Shown: one piece after another, positions 54,359 to 64,000 of the stretch
Position numbering within the stretch: position 1 is the stretch's first letter
How the letters are laid out: each line of letters begins with the position of its first letter
NCBI RefSeq assembly: GCF_033807715.1
Contig: NC_084590.1
Location: 2,268,501-2,332,500 of the forward strand
Direction of reading: 5' to 3'
DNA from: Cololabis saira
Taxonomy: Eukaryota > Chordata > Actinopteri > Beloniformes > Belonidae
DNA length: 64,000 nt
Program-made: the position numbers and the translations under genes
The notes under the pieces: generated by a model
Databases searched by the model: none
The model's input: the letters and a program-made list of their open reading frames with translations, nothing else
Told to the model about the DNA's origin: nothing

Positions 54359-57166
54359 ATGGCGAAGCGTAAATATGACCCGGTGTATTTAAAATGCGGA
54401 TTTTCGTACATTGAGGATATTAAGGGACAGAAACCCCAGTGTGTTGTATGTAGTGAAGTGCTTGCAAATGAGAGCATGAAACCATCGAAACTGAAGCACC
54501 ATTTGGATACTAAACATCCTGCATGGAAAGACAAGCCAGTGGAGTTTTTTCAAAGACAACTCCAGAAGCTGAGGACTTCACAGAAGTGTCTGACAGCGTC
54601 TTGCTCCAAACAAGAGGAAGCTCTCCGTGCCTCTTACCAGGTAGCTCACTGTATTGCCAAGGCAAAGAAACCCCACACAATAGCCGAAGAGCTTATTTTA
54701 CCTGCAGCAATGGATATGGTGAGAGAGGTGATGGGTCAATCAGCGGCCGACAAGCTGAAAACCATACCGCTGTCCAATGATACTATAGCTCGACGTATTC
54801 ATGACATATCTGGTAATATTAAAGAACAGACCACAGCCTGCGTCCAAGCAAGCCCCTACTATGCCCTGCAGATGGACGAATCCACCGATGTATCTAGCCA
54901 TGCTATTTTGTTGGTTTATGTGAGACACATCTTGGATGGTGATTTGCAGGAACAGTTTCTCTGCAGCAGAGATCTCCCTACCACTACAAAGGCAGAGGAC
55001 ATTTTCAACAGTGTGGACTTGTATTTGAGCTCAGTGGGCCTGAGCTGGGAATACTGCGTGGGAATCACAACTGATGGCGCGGCTGCCATGACCGGGAAAC
55101 ATTCCGGTGTGGTGAAGCAAATTCTGGACAGAGCACCGAATGCGACGTGGAACCACTGCTTTTTGCACCGTGAAGCGCTGGCGGCCAAGGATATGGTGCC
55201 GGAGCTCGACGAGGCTTTGAAAGATGTCATCAAAGTTTTGAACCACATAAAACGGAGTGCAAAAAATAGCTGCTGCTTCTCAAAGCTGTGTAAAGACTTG
55301 GGCTCCGAGCAGTGCTTAATTTGTCAATGAAGAGGTCCCGGAACATCGCGGCGGTCCCCCTCCCGGGAAATTTTTTGAGCATAATGCATTTAAATGCATC
55401 AATCTGGTGCACTTTGGAAAGCTAGAATAACAATAATAGGGTGTCTGCTGCCTTAACATAACTTGGAAACATAGCTCCGGAGCTTCTCTACCCGGCTAAA
55501 CTTATATTATATATATTCTCCGCTCGTCAGAGCATGCACAGCCTTCACCGCTGATTGGCTGTTTCCCGTGCCTGTCTCTGTGTCTAACCATTCAGATGGT
55601 GCTGTGGGCGGGACATTGCTGCACAGTGCAGTGACTGCAGGCAGAGAGATGCGGCTGCATCGGGCTGCATCAACCCCAAAATAACGCCGTTTTAAATTGT
55701 ACAAACACAATATTGGTATCGTTGGAAAGGGAAAAATGTCCTCTTAATTTTGGGGGGTCTGAGATCAAATTTGGGGGGGCTTCAGCCCGTTTTTTTATTT
55801 GTAGTGAGAACATAATCCACAGCAACCGACACAAATCCATTCATGTGTATGTGCTCCGCGGCGCAAGGACCACATTGATGCCCTCATCGATTCGCCGCTT
55901 GTTGCTTTTCTGATTCGTTTTGAAGAATCATGCAACTCTTCCTTCTTTTGGAAAAAAGACAGTAAATTCAGCTGTCTTTTTGACATGTTTGCGTTGCTCG
56001 CTGCTTGCTCCCCAGATCCAGCTAATTTCCAAAGTTTTTTTGGTCAGGGGCGTGGTTTGCTCGTCCATCTTTTCATTGCATCAACAAATCTCCGACTCTT
56101 TCAAATGACGTTAAATCTTTATAAACAACATGAAATGCTTGGGATTTGTTCTGTAAATGAATTTATGCATATTATTATTTTTTATACATTAAAAAAAAAC
56201 TTTTTTATATTATTATTGTTTTATATATACGAGAGGTGCCGGATCTGCCCAAATAAGTCCCGGAACGCAGGGAGGCCAAAATCGAGAGGTGCCGGATCTT
56301 GTTCCGGCAGGATCCGGCACAAATTAACCCCTGGCTCCGAGCACATGCAAGTGTTGTATCACTCAGAAGTCCGCTGGCTATCGCGGGGTAAGGTGTTGTC
56401 ACGTTTTTATGAACTTAAAACAGAAATCGCCACCTTCCTCTCAGAGAATAACTCCCCATATGCTGAACTGTTTGACAACGAAATCTGGCTGGCATGAGTT
56501 GCATATCTTGCTGATGTGTTTGAGCACCTGAACGCATTAAATGTGTCTATGCAAGGAAGAGGACACAATATTTTTGAACAGTCCGACAAAATCGCTGCGT
56601 TCCAGATAAAGATCAAACTGTGGGTAAATCATTTATCCAAAGACAGACTGGACATGTTTCCCAGTGCTTGCCATGAAGTACAGCAGCTGGACACTTCGGC
56701 CAAAAATGACTTGAAAAAAACCCTCAGTGCGCATCTTACTAAACTTCAAGCTCGGTTTGATAACTACTTCCCTGAGAAATACAGAGATAATGATGCTTGG
56801 ATACGCGACCCCTTCTGCATCGACATGGAAAGCATCACGTTGCCGAGCAACGAAGAGCATCAGCTGGTGGAGCTGTCATGTGACTAGACGATGAAAAAGA
56901 GATTTGGCGAGGTAACCCTTCCCCACTTCTGGTGCAACGATGTGATGTGTGAGTATCCATCCCTCGCGACTCTTGCAGTCAAAACGCTCCTACCATTCAG
57001 CACAACCCCTCTGTGTGAAAGTGGCTTTTCCACCATGTTGCAGCTCAAATCAAAGCAGAGAAAAAGACTGGACACTGAGCATGATCTGAGGGTAGCTCTG
57101 TCTACTGTCCTCCCAGACTTTGAAACTCTCATCAAAAATAAACCACATGCCCAGCTGTCTCACTGA
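54359..57166 (+). pseudogene. hAT transposase, ZBED5/SCAND3-like, broken
   Basis: It starts MAKRKYDPVYLKCGFSYI. A BED-type finger follows (CVVCSEVLANESMKPSKL, KHHLDTKHP). The catalytic-fold region has YALQMDESTDVSSHAILL, then GITTDGAAAMTGKHSG and WNHCFLHREALAAK. After the nested hAT it resumes HMQVLYHSEVRWLSRGKVL. Two in-frame stops (56495-56497, 56885-56887) precede the dimerisation region TTPLCESGFSTMLQLKSKQ. It ends at 57166. Catalytic acidic residues appear kept, but the stops and insertion inactivate it. Confidence 0.85.
55310..56333 (-). mobile_element. Second hAT element nested in the hAT
   Basis: The ends are CAGTGCTTAATTTGT and, inverted, CAGGGGTTAATTTGT. GCTCCGAG is duplicated exactly at 55302-55309 and 56334-56341. 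The minus strand encodes MSKRQLNLLSFFQKKEEL (55986-55795), an N-terminus common to TTF/ZMYM1-type hAT proteins. No catalytic region is present, so it is a deletion derivative. Confidence 0.88.
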
Positions 57167-58812
57167 CTTCCCCAAATGACTGGTTAGGTGAATAGATCTT
57201 GCTTTGTAGATCTTTAATTATTGTTTGATATTTATTTTATTATTTTCTTTTTTCTTTTTGTCCATGCAGTTGTAATGGTCCTCCTAAGTTCCTTATTATT
57301 TATGAATAGGCCTACATATAAGTGAAATATATAATTTTGTGGCCATAATTACTTTGTGCACTTTTGATTATTATATTCACTTGTCATGGTATTCCTCATG
57401 TGGCCTGAATGCAGGGACCTTGTTTGTTTTGTGGGTCTTGTGCAATTTGATATTCACTTTTGTCTGCATGCAGTTGCATGGTCCTCCTCCTTCTGAATGT
57501 GCCTTGAATGCAGAGATAGATGTCAAATATCTCATTTTGCTGATCTCCATTTTGATACTTCATGTTTGATACTCATTTCATTCAATTCTGTATGCAGTTG
57601 TCATGGTTCTCTGGTGTTTTTAAACGCACTTTGCTCAATAAAAATGAGTATAAAATGTTAAAGACTTGAGTTTTCAAAGGCTTTTTAAAAAATACATTTG
57701 CGTAGTTTGAAGGACTATAAAAGTGGGTCGCGACTTACTGACCATGGGAAAATGTGGGTCCCAGAGTGAGACCAGTTGAGAACCCCTGCTTTAGATAGTC
57801 AATGGCTGGACTCAGAGCAAGTGTTTTGCAACGAACTAGAAATCTCAGAGTTACCATTTATTAGTCAAAGTATTAAACATCATCAATGTTTCAAAAGCAT
57901 TAATATTAGCACAACTTTATCAGCTTGGTGGGAATTTCTTAAAGTAGCTAAAATTTCACTTTTTCCATGTGACCGTACACCCATATGGAACAACCCAGAC
58001 ATCCTGAAAAATGATAAAAAGATGGTAAACTTTGTTCAATGGAGAAATCAAGGAATACAGTATTTACAGCACGTAATTGTAGGAGGACAGTTTGTACCTT
58101 TCAATACACTTATTGTTCAATACGGAGTTAGCAGTAATACATTTTTAGAGTACCAACAACTTAAGGCCATAATAAATAAAACATATAAAATTAGCCAATT
58201 AGACTTACAACTTCCCGCTAGGATAATAGATTTATTGAATCTAAGCACTTCAAAGTTGTTATCAAAACTCTACAGGTTAGTGTCTGAACTGGACAATTCA
58301 GTCTCTCTCCCGATTTCCAAGTGGGAGGCGGATCTCTCTCTTAATACCGACCAGTTTTCTTGGTCAAATATATGCTTAAATACGTTTACTATGACTAAGA
58401 ACCCAAACTTACAACTTATACAGTACAAAGTTCTTCATAGAATACACTATACTGGACAAAGGATGTTCCAGATGGGCTTTGTCACCACTAATATCTGTTC
58501 ACAGTGCACAGAGAACACCCCTGATAATTATATGCATGCTTTATGGTATCTGTACACCGGTACAGAGGTTCTGGAAGGAGATTTGTGAGGATTTATCCAC
58601 ATGGATCAACTACAGAATCCCAGTGTGCCCCACGGTATGTATATTAGGTCACCTGGGAGACATTCAAATAGAACCTAATTGGACACACCGGGTTCTCACT
58701 GCCTTATGTATCGCAAAGAAAGCCATTCTAGTAAATTGGAAACAAAAATCCAGTTTATGTATCAACCATTTTAGGAATCTTTTATCAGACCATATTAGTA
58801 GTGAGATAATGT

Positions 58813-60514
58813 CCGCCCCCCAGGTGGCCCCTGGGGGGCGGTGGGGGGGGCCGTGGGGCCCTGTCCCTGGCCGGTGGGGGCCTTGGGGGCCTATGGGTGG
58901 GGTTGCCTCATGGCGGTGGGGGGGGTGGCTGGGGGGGGCTCGGGCGGGGGGCGGTGGCTAGGGCATTTCCAGTTTTCCCGGGAGGGGCTGGGCCGTGGGA
59001 GTGGGGGTCCCGCTCGGAGGGCCCGGCCCTGCCTGGGTGGGGGGTGGCTGTCTGCGCTGGGGGGGCATTGCTGCCTTGGTCCTCCGTCGCTGGGCGGGGG
59101 CCGAGTGCCCCTGCGGATGTGGGGACTCCGTGACCCTTGGGGTGTCCGCCGGGGTGGCCCCGGGGGGGGGTGGGGCCGGGTCCGGGGATCGGGCCTCCCC
59201 TGACCGGGGGGTGCACGGGCGGGTGCGGCGGCGGGGTGGCACCATTCCCAGGTGTCTATGTCTTATGTTGTCAGTATGAATGGGGGGATGTTGGACCGTT
59301 TCCCCCTCCGTCTGGGGGCTCCGGCGGCGCCGGGGGCGCCCGTGGAGGTACGGTGGGGCCCTGGCCCGGCTCGGAGGGCCGGCCCCCGTCTACTGGATGG
59401 CCGGTGGGGGAACGCGGGTGTCTTACCAGGGCCGGCTTTGCTGGTCCTGCTTCCTGGCTTCGGCCTCCGCTCCCCCTCCTTCCCCCCCTACACAATTCAT
59501 ACGCACATAGGCGAGGGGCGGGGCGTCCGGGTCGTGGGGGGCATTGTCCCGCGTGGCCCGGCACTCCCCGCCTCACGGTTTTAACAGCAAAGTAGACACT
59601 GCACATTCAACACTTAATAAATACATTTGACAAGGACACGTAGTTCGGGAGGGGGGGGGATCGGTGTCAAATCGATACTTGGCCCTCCCCCTCCCTGTTT
59701 TTATGGCATTAATCACATGCACTCAACACCAGGGGCGGGAGGGGGTCCCACATCACCCGCGTTCCCTCGCCGGCCTGGGATAGGTGGGTCGGGATACCAG
59801 GGCCTGGCGGGGCTCGCCGTGCAACCTGGGGTGCCTTCTGGCGGTGCTGGACCCCCCCGGGGAGGGGGAAACGCGTGATTGTGTGTCTGTGTCGGTGAGA
59901 ATGCGGTGTGGAAGGGTCCTGCCATGGAGGATTTGAGTCTCCATTGGCAGGACAACAAAACTTAATTTATCAATATTATATTATACAAAGATGGTTATTA
60001 TTATTATTATTATTATTATTAGTAGTAGTAGTAGTAGTAGTAGTATTATTGTTAGTATTATTATTATGTATAGTATATCTTATTATTAGTATAGGTATCG
60101 TATAGGTGAATGGATGAATGAATGGGATGCCTGGGTCTGGGGCCCTCCGTTGTCGGGCCTGCGCAGGTGTCGCCCTGTTGGGGAGTTCCCTCTCTCCGGG
60201 CCCGTCTCCGGTCCCCCCCGCTGCATCCGCGGCGGGGCGCCCCTCTGGTCTTGGAGGGCCACTTTCGTGGGGGCGGGTGCACCTGCCCGCGTCGGCTCTT
60301 TCTCTCCGGGCAGGCTGGCCCCCTGCCGGGTGGGGGTCGTTGGCCTGAAGGGTGAGGGCGCAGGCGGTGGGTTGCCTCCCTCCTACTTCTCCCCTCTGTG
60401 AGGTTGCCCGGGTTCCGGGTTCTTCCGTGTCGGCCTCTGGTCTCGCAGGTGGCGGGGTTGCTCCCCCCCTCCCCCACTATAGATACTTCAGGTGGAGCTT
60501 TGTTTGGTGTGTTG

Positions 60515-60587
<73 letters not shown>

Positions 60588-60690
60588 TGACCCGGGGGGC
60601 CGGCTCCGGGCTTGGGGGAGCCGGCGGCTCTATTAGTACCGTAATACATTTTTCTTCTGTGGTTTCAGATTTTCCAAGCACCTGGAGCTG
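58813..60690 (+). other. L1 3' UTR, GC-rich with simple repeats
   Basis: Very G-rich on the plus strand up to about 59570. (TTA)n/(GTA)n lies at about 59996-60066 and (CA)n at 60516-60584. Parts recur at 745-1065 and 33790-33990. Long open frames on both strands reflect composition and are not genes. Confidence 0.7.
60516..60584. repeat. (CA)n microsatellite
   Basis: About 34 CA units inside the L1 3' UTR. Confidence 0.95.
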
Positions 60691-61000
60691 TTCACATTCA
60701 GAAGACGCGCTGTCCTCCCTTGAGCCAGAAATAGTGCATACATTTTATTTATATATTTTAACAATAAAGTTGCCATTTGTGAAAATTCAGTGTTGTGATT
60801 TCTTTACAGTTAACAGGATTCATTTGTCTTGTAACATAAGAAGTGAAATGATGACGAATTGGAGTAAATAACTGTGGTGTAACTGTTTAGAATTAAATTC
60901 AATCTTCCTGTGTGAATTAGTGTGAAGACGAGGTGACTAAAGGCTGATTTATGGTTCTGCGTTACACCAACGCAGAGCCTACGGCGTAGGTACGTGTCGA

Positions 61001-61057
61001 TTTTTTTTTTTTTTTTTTTTTATTAACATACAGTACAAACAACAACAGAAGACGACA

Positions 61058-61147
<90 letters not shown>

Positions 61148-62746
61148 AGGTAATGAAAGTAGATACATAAATTGACAATATTAATTTGAAAGTAAATAAG
61201 TTAAACAAATAAATAATTATCATATAGAGTGGTGTAGCACTATACAATGTAGAATAATAATATAGTAATATCCTAATATAATATAAATATTATAAAATAT
61301 TATAACATATAACCAAATTATATCACCATACTATTATATATAACGATATAATAATACTATAGTTAAACATCCCATGAGATTTCATAACTTAATATAATAA
61401 TAAACTATGAAACAATACATCATGATAATGCCAAGAATAATTATTAGAATTAAAATTAGTAATTTATGTATTGCAATGAGGGGTGAGGTCAGACCGGGGC
61501 GTCAGGGAAGCGAGCAGGAGGCCCCCACCAGACTCCAGTTGCCCGACCGGGAGCCTCAGCAGGAGGCAGGTAGGACGGCAGTAAAAGGAAAGCTCCCCTC
61601 TCTTTTTCATTTTAAGTATTTTTTAAATGTTATATATATATATATATATACACATTTTTTTTATTTATTTATTTATTTTTTTATTCATTTTTTCCCCCTA
61701 TTCCCTTTCCCCTGCTACCCCTCCTGATTGATTTTGTTAGTTCTGTTCGATGTCATTTAGAGTCAGGAGGGATCGCGTCTTGGACCGCAACCCGACCCAG
61801 AGGAGGCTGTCGGCCCGTTGTGGATCGACCTCCTGTGCTTCTCCTACTCTGGGCAACTCCCAGACCCAGAGGAGGGGGTCTGCCCGTTGAGGAGAAGCTT
61901 TCCAATTTTTCATTATTCATTTATTTTATTTAATTATTTATTTATTTAATTGTTCCCACCCCCCCTTTTTTGAGAGTGAGAGAGATGGGGTTCTCCCATA
62001 CCTGCCCCCTACCGCCAGCTGGGGCCCCGTCATGGCCCCACAGAGCCAGGCCTGGAGCCCCCGCCCACCTCTACCCTCAGCCAGTCAAGCCCGGCCCCTC
62101 CCCCCCGCCTTTACTATAATTATAATATAATAACTTCATTATCATGATTACTGTTCAAAAAAAATAAATAAATAAATAAATAAAAAATAAATAAATAAAA
62201 ATAGATGAATAAACAAATAAAATAATAATATACAAAAAATTAAAAAAGCTTTAGTTGTGATGATGGTTTGATAATAAGAGCAATGAGAACAACAACAGGA
62301 GTAATAATACTGATAATATTCACAATCATGATCTTAATCAGAACCAATATGTATATATTAATAATTTCACTCCTCCAAAGTGACAGCAACAATTATTGTT
62401 ATCATCACAGTTATAATCATGGTTGTAATAATGACTATAATGTAATAATCATAACAATATGATAATGTAGTAATAATAGTAATAATAATATATAATAGCT
62501 ATAATATATTTAATATATGGTGATATAATAATTTAACCACAGTAATATATAACAGATATAATATGTAATAATACTATATATAATATATGATCTTATAATA
62601 ATATGATCATAATTGATAACTATAAAGTAAGAGCTATTAGATATTAACAGAAATGATGTGTGTTGTTTGGGTATATGTAATGAAGATAGATCACCAAGTA
62701 ATGCTATAATGGGGCTTATGGGGATGCTGAGGCCGAGCATCTCGGA
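61001..62746 (-). mobile_element. 5'-truncated poly(A) retroelement
   Basis: On the minus strand it ends in a poly(A) tail (T run at 61001-61021). It is flanked by CGTGTCGATTT (60993-61003) and CGCGTCGATTT (62747-62757), an 11-bp duplication with one mismatch. The 3' 500 bp match 38645-39065 inverted. No ORF is recognised; it is probably LINE 3' UTR. Confidence 0.7.
61060..61142. repeat. (TG)n microsatellite
   Basis: About 41 TG units near the poly(A) end of the minus-strand retroelement. Confidence 0.95.
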
Positions 62747-62779
62747 CGCGTCGATTTAACGCAGAACCGTGGACACGCT

Positions 62780-63055
62780 TTGCTACGCAGCCGGCTGCTC
62801 TTCCGCCCCGGAGCGAGGCTTTGTCCCCTCCCCTGCTACACGTCCTTCAAGCAGCCAATCAGCACAGAGCCTCATTATCATACCCCCCCCTTCCCTTAGA
62901 ATGGAGCACAGAAAAAGGGGTTAGAAGCGGTAAAACTATAGACACGGCCCACAGGCTGAATTTCTGATTTATGTAGAAAAAACAAGCTTTAGATTGTTTT
63001 TAAGACATTCAAGGCCTGTTTAAAATATACATTAAATGCCATAATATGTCCCCTT
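62780..63055. mobile_element. TTAA-type MITE right end
   Basis: It ends GCCATAATATGTCCCCTTTAA, a common fish repeat terminus with TTAA. The left end is not found; the sequence starts within the damaged TWA-MITE flank. Confidence 0.4.
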
Positions 63056-64000
63056 TAAGCCTGAGATGAGGGAAATCCGGAGTTTTCAGTTCCAGAAAGC
63101 GAGTTAACTCAAACTCTGAGTCAGTTACTATGGCAACTGACCCTGTGAACCTAACCTGGTCGCTAGCAGGTTTACTTCAATAAAGCCTGAGTTTCTCTCT
63201 GTCTCCTCCCTCAGTGGCGTCAATTCAGCCAATGGGCCTTTACGCAATACACATCCGTTTTCTGCACCACGGACAGCAAGCGGCAGAGTTAGAGAGCAGA
63301 AAAAGCGTATCTGACAAACGCAACGTATTTTATTCACTATGTCAGTGCAACAATATCACAGGGACATCCCAGTTTAATTTCAAACAGTTAAAGTCCAAAT
63401 GCAAAAAGGAGAGGGAGGGAGCAGAAGAGAGAAAAAGAGAGAGAGTTAAAAAAAAGTCAAATATTTCCCTTAAACAGATTTATAAGAGGGTAGGGTGATT
63501 TGATATCTTACCTCAAAATGAACTTGCATAATTAATCCATCAGTGGCTAACAGCCTCGTTAATATCTTCTGCTGCTGGGGCAACATTGCCTTCTTTTTTT
63601 TTTTAATTGCGTGGTTGTCTGCTTCCTTTTCATTTTTGTAAGTTAGTAACACTGCAGAGCGCGCTAAAAACCAGATTGATAGCGACTACTGTCGTCAGGG
63701 ACGCTGGGACATCACAAGATATGAGGGGGGTACAAGTGTTGGGAAAGATAATACCTAGTGAAATCCATCATGTTCTGATATGCATTTGTAGTTATTTTAT
63801 ATGTATTAAGTAATAAAATAAATTAATACAAATAGACACAGAGTAATTCCATAAATGTATAAAAAATAAAAAAAACATTTACATTTTCCCCTGAAGCCGA
63901 GGTGTGGCAGCTGCCCCTGATCTAAATGACAAGAAAATGTCATTCAATACCATTCCACCACTGTTTTCATCTGTAATATTATAAATGCTTAAATGTTAAA
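63056..64000. other. Unassigned region, partly repeat-derived
   Basis: 63060-63200 (GAGTTAACTCAAACTCTGAG and flanks) resembles the short segment near 49905-49990 and may be a Harbinger-related fragment. From 63214 onward no coding gene is recognised. Confidence 0.3.

Larger units (their letters stand above)
54102..57788 (+). mobile_element. hAT transposon (ZBED5-like) inside L1 ORF2
   Basis: The ends are CAGTGGTTCTCAACTGG and, inverted, CAGGGGTTCTCAACTGG. CTTTAGAT is duplicated exactly at 54094-54101 and 57789-57796. Removing the element and one duplicate restores the L1 frame (HPLD then SQWL). It has GTGGGTCGCG subterminal repeats and one transposase gene, and is itself interrupted at 55310-56333. 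Confidence 0.93.
51436..58812 (+). pseudogene. L1 ORF2: endonuclease-reverse transcriptase, broken
   Basis: It starts MDKLKFVTWNVNGAGN. AP endonuclease motifs are LLQETHL, IIGGDLNMVL and SDHAPV. A frameshift near 52150 is followed by DPDFTNFFKKEWDIFLQ. RT motifs are NNKAPGPDGFPAEFYKEFW, SYRPISLINVDLKIISKAL, AFDKVNWKFL, RGTRQGCPLSPSLF and the catalytic ISLYADDVLLFL. A hAT interrupts at 54102-57788. The C-terminal part resumes at 57797 (SQWLDSEQVFCNELEI) and has the knuckle CSQCTENTPDNYMHALW. A second shift lies near 58550. An intact protein nicks DNA and copies L1 RNA in place. Confidence 0.9.
50011..60690 (+). mobile_element. L1-type LINE, nearly full length, nested inserts
   Basis: It contains a short 5' UTR, ORF1, ORF2 (AP endonuclease, RT, C-terminal zinc knuckle) and a long GC-rich 3' UTR with (TTA)n and (CA)n tracts. 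ORF2 is interrupted by a hAT at 54102-57788. The 3' border is not certain; an AATAAA at 60761 may mark it. Confidence 0.85.
60937..62780. mobile_element. TWA-type palindromic MITE, split by retroelement
   Basis: The left part (60937-61003) reads TAAAGGCTGATTTATGGTTC through CTACGGCGTAGGTACGTGTC. The right part (62747-62770) reads CGCGTCGATTTAACGCAGAAC. The outer right arm is lost after AACCGTGG. The split falls at CG(T/C)GTCGATTT. Confidence 0.7.

Noticed and set aside
58841..60700. Many long overlapping frames on both strands
   Set aside because: GC-rich L1 3' UTR; frames overlap on both strands, with low-complexity G/P/R-rich products.

Overview
This window looks like chromosomal DNA of a bony fish, probably a teleost. 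It holds one interrupted host gene with short GT-AG exons, and around it dense layers of animal transposons of kinds typical of fish genomes: hAT, PIF/Harbinger, Kolobok-like and mariner-like DNA elements, an Ngaro tyrosine-recombinase retrotransposon, and L1, L2/Rex-like and R2-like LINEs. (CA)n and (GATA)n microsatellites are also frequent. I see no bacterial genes, operons, CRISPR arrays or tRNA genes.

Host gene. Eight coding exons of a fatty aldehyde dehydrogenase (ALDH3A2-like) lie on the minus strand between 26182 and 7665. They join in phase into about 403 codons, from the start methionine to the conserved PFGGV segment, with no stop or frameshift. The last ~80 codons, including the expected membrane anchor, are not found and should lie left of position 1. 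Four introns are small (82-883 bp). The others are swollen by transposons: about 2.1, 6.8 and 7.3 kb, and the one running off the left edge exceeds 7.6 kb.

Region by region. 1-1200: a Harbinger fragment and an L1 3'-UTR fragment. 1200-7627: a hAT transposon whose transposase is cut by a Harbinger-like element and by a second hAT. 7665-9550: six ALDH exons and a small MITE. 10132-16632: a mariner-like MITE split by an Ngaro element, itself split by an IS3EU-like element. 16822-16907: an ALDH exon. 17731-21188: an element with two near-identical 309-bp inverted arms enclosing an uncharacterised cysteine-rich (CXC-type) gene. 21507-23131: a hAT-type element carrying a piece of 28S rDNA. 23719-26182: two more ALDH exons, a LINE split by a DNA element with a 21-bp minisatellite, and the gene start.

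26218-42200 lies upstream of the gene and contains only repeats: LINE 3' ends, an L1/Tx1 fragment, an L2/Rex-like LINE, an R2-type LINE split by a Harbinger copy, and a hAT MITE containing a Kolobok-like element with THAP and SWIM/YqaJ-like ORFs. 42221-49071 is a second mariner-like MITE opened by an L2 LINE, which is opened in turn by further repeats and an eight-unit 128-bp tandem array. 50011-60690 is a nearly full-length L1 element whose ORF2 is split by a hAT, which is split by another hAT. 60937-64000 is a MITE split by a poly(A) retroelement, then unassigned sequence.

The clearest biology is the record of nested insertions. Target-site duplications can be read directly at most junctions, so insertion order can be deduced.
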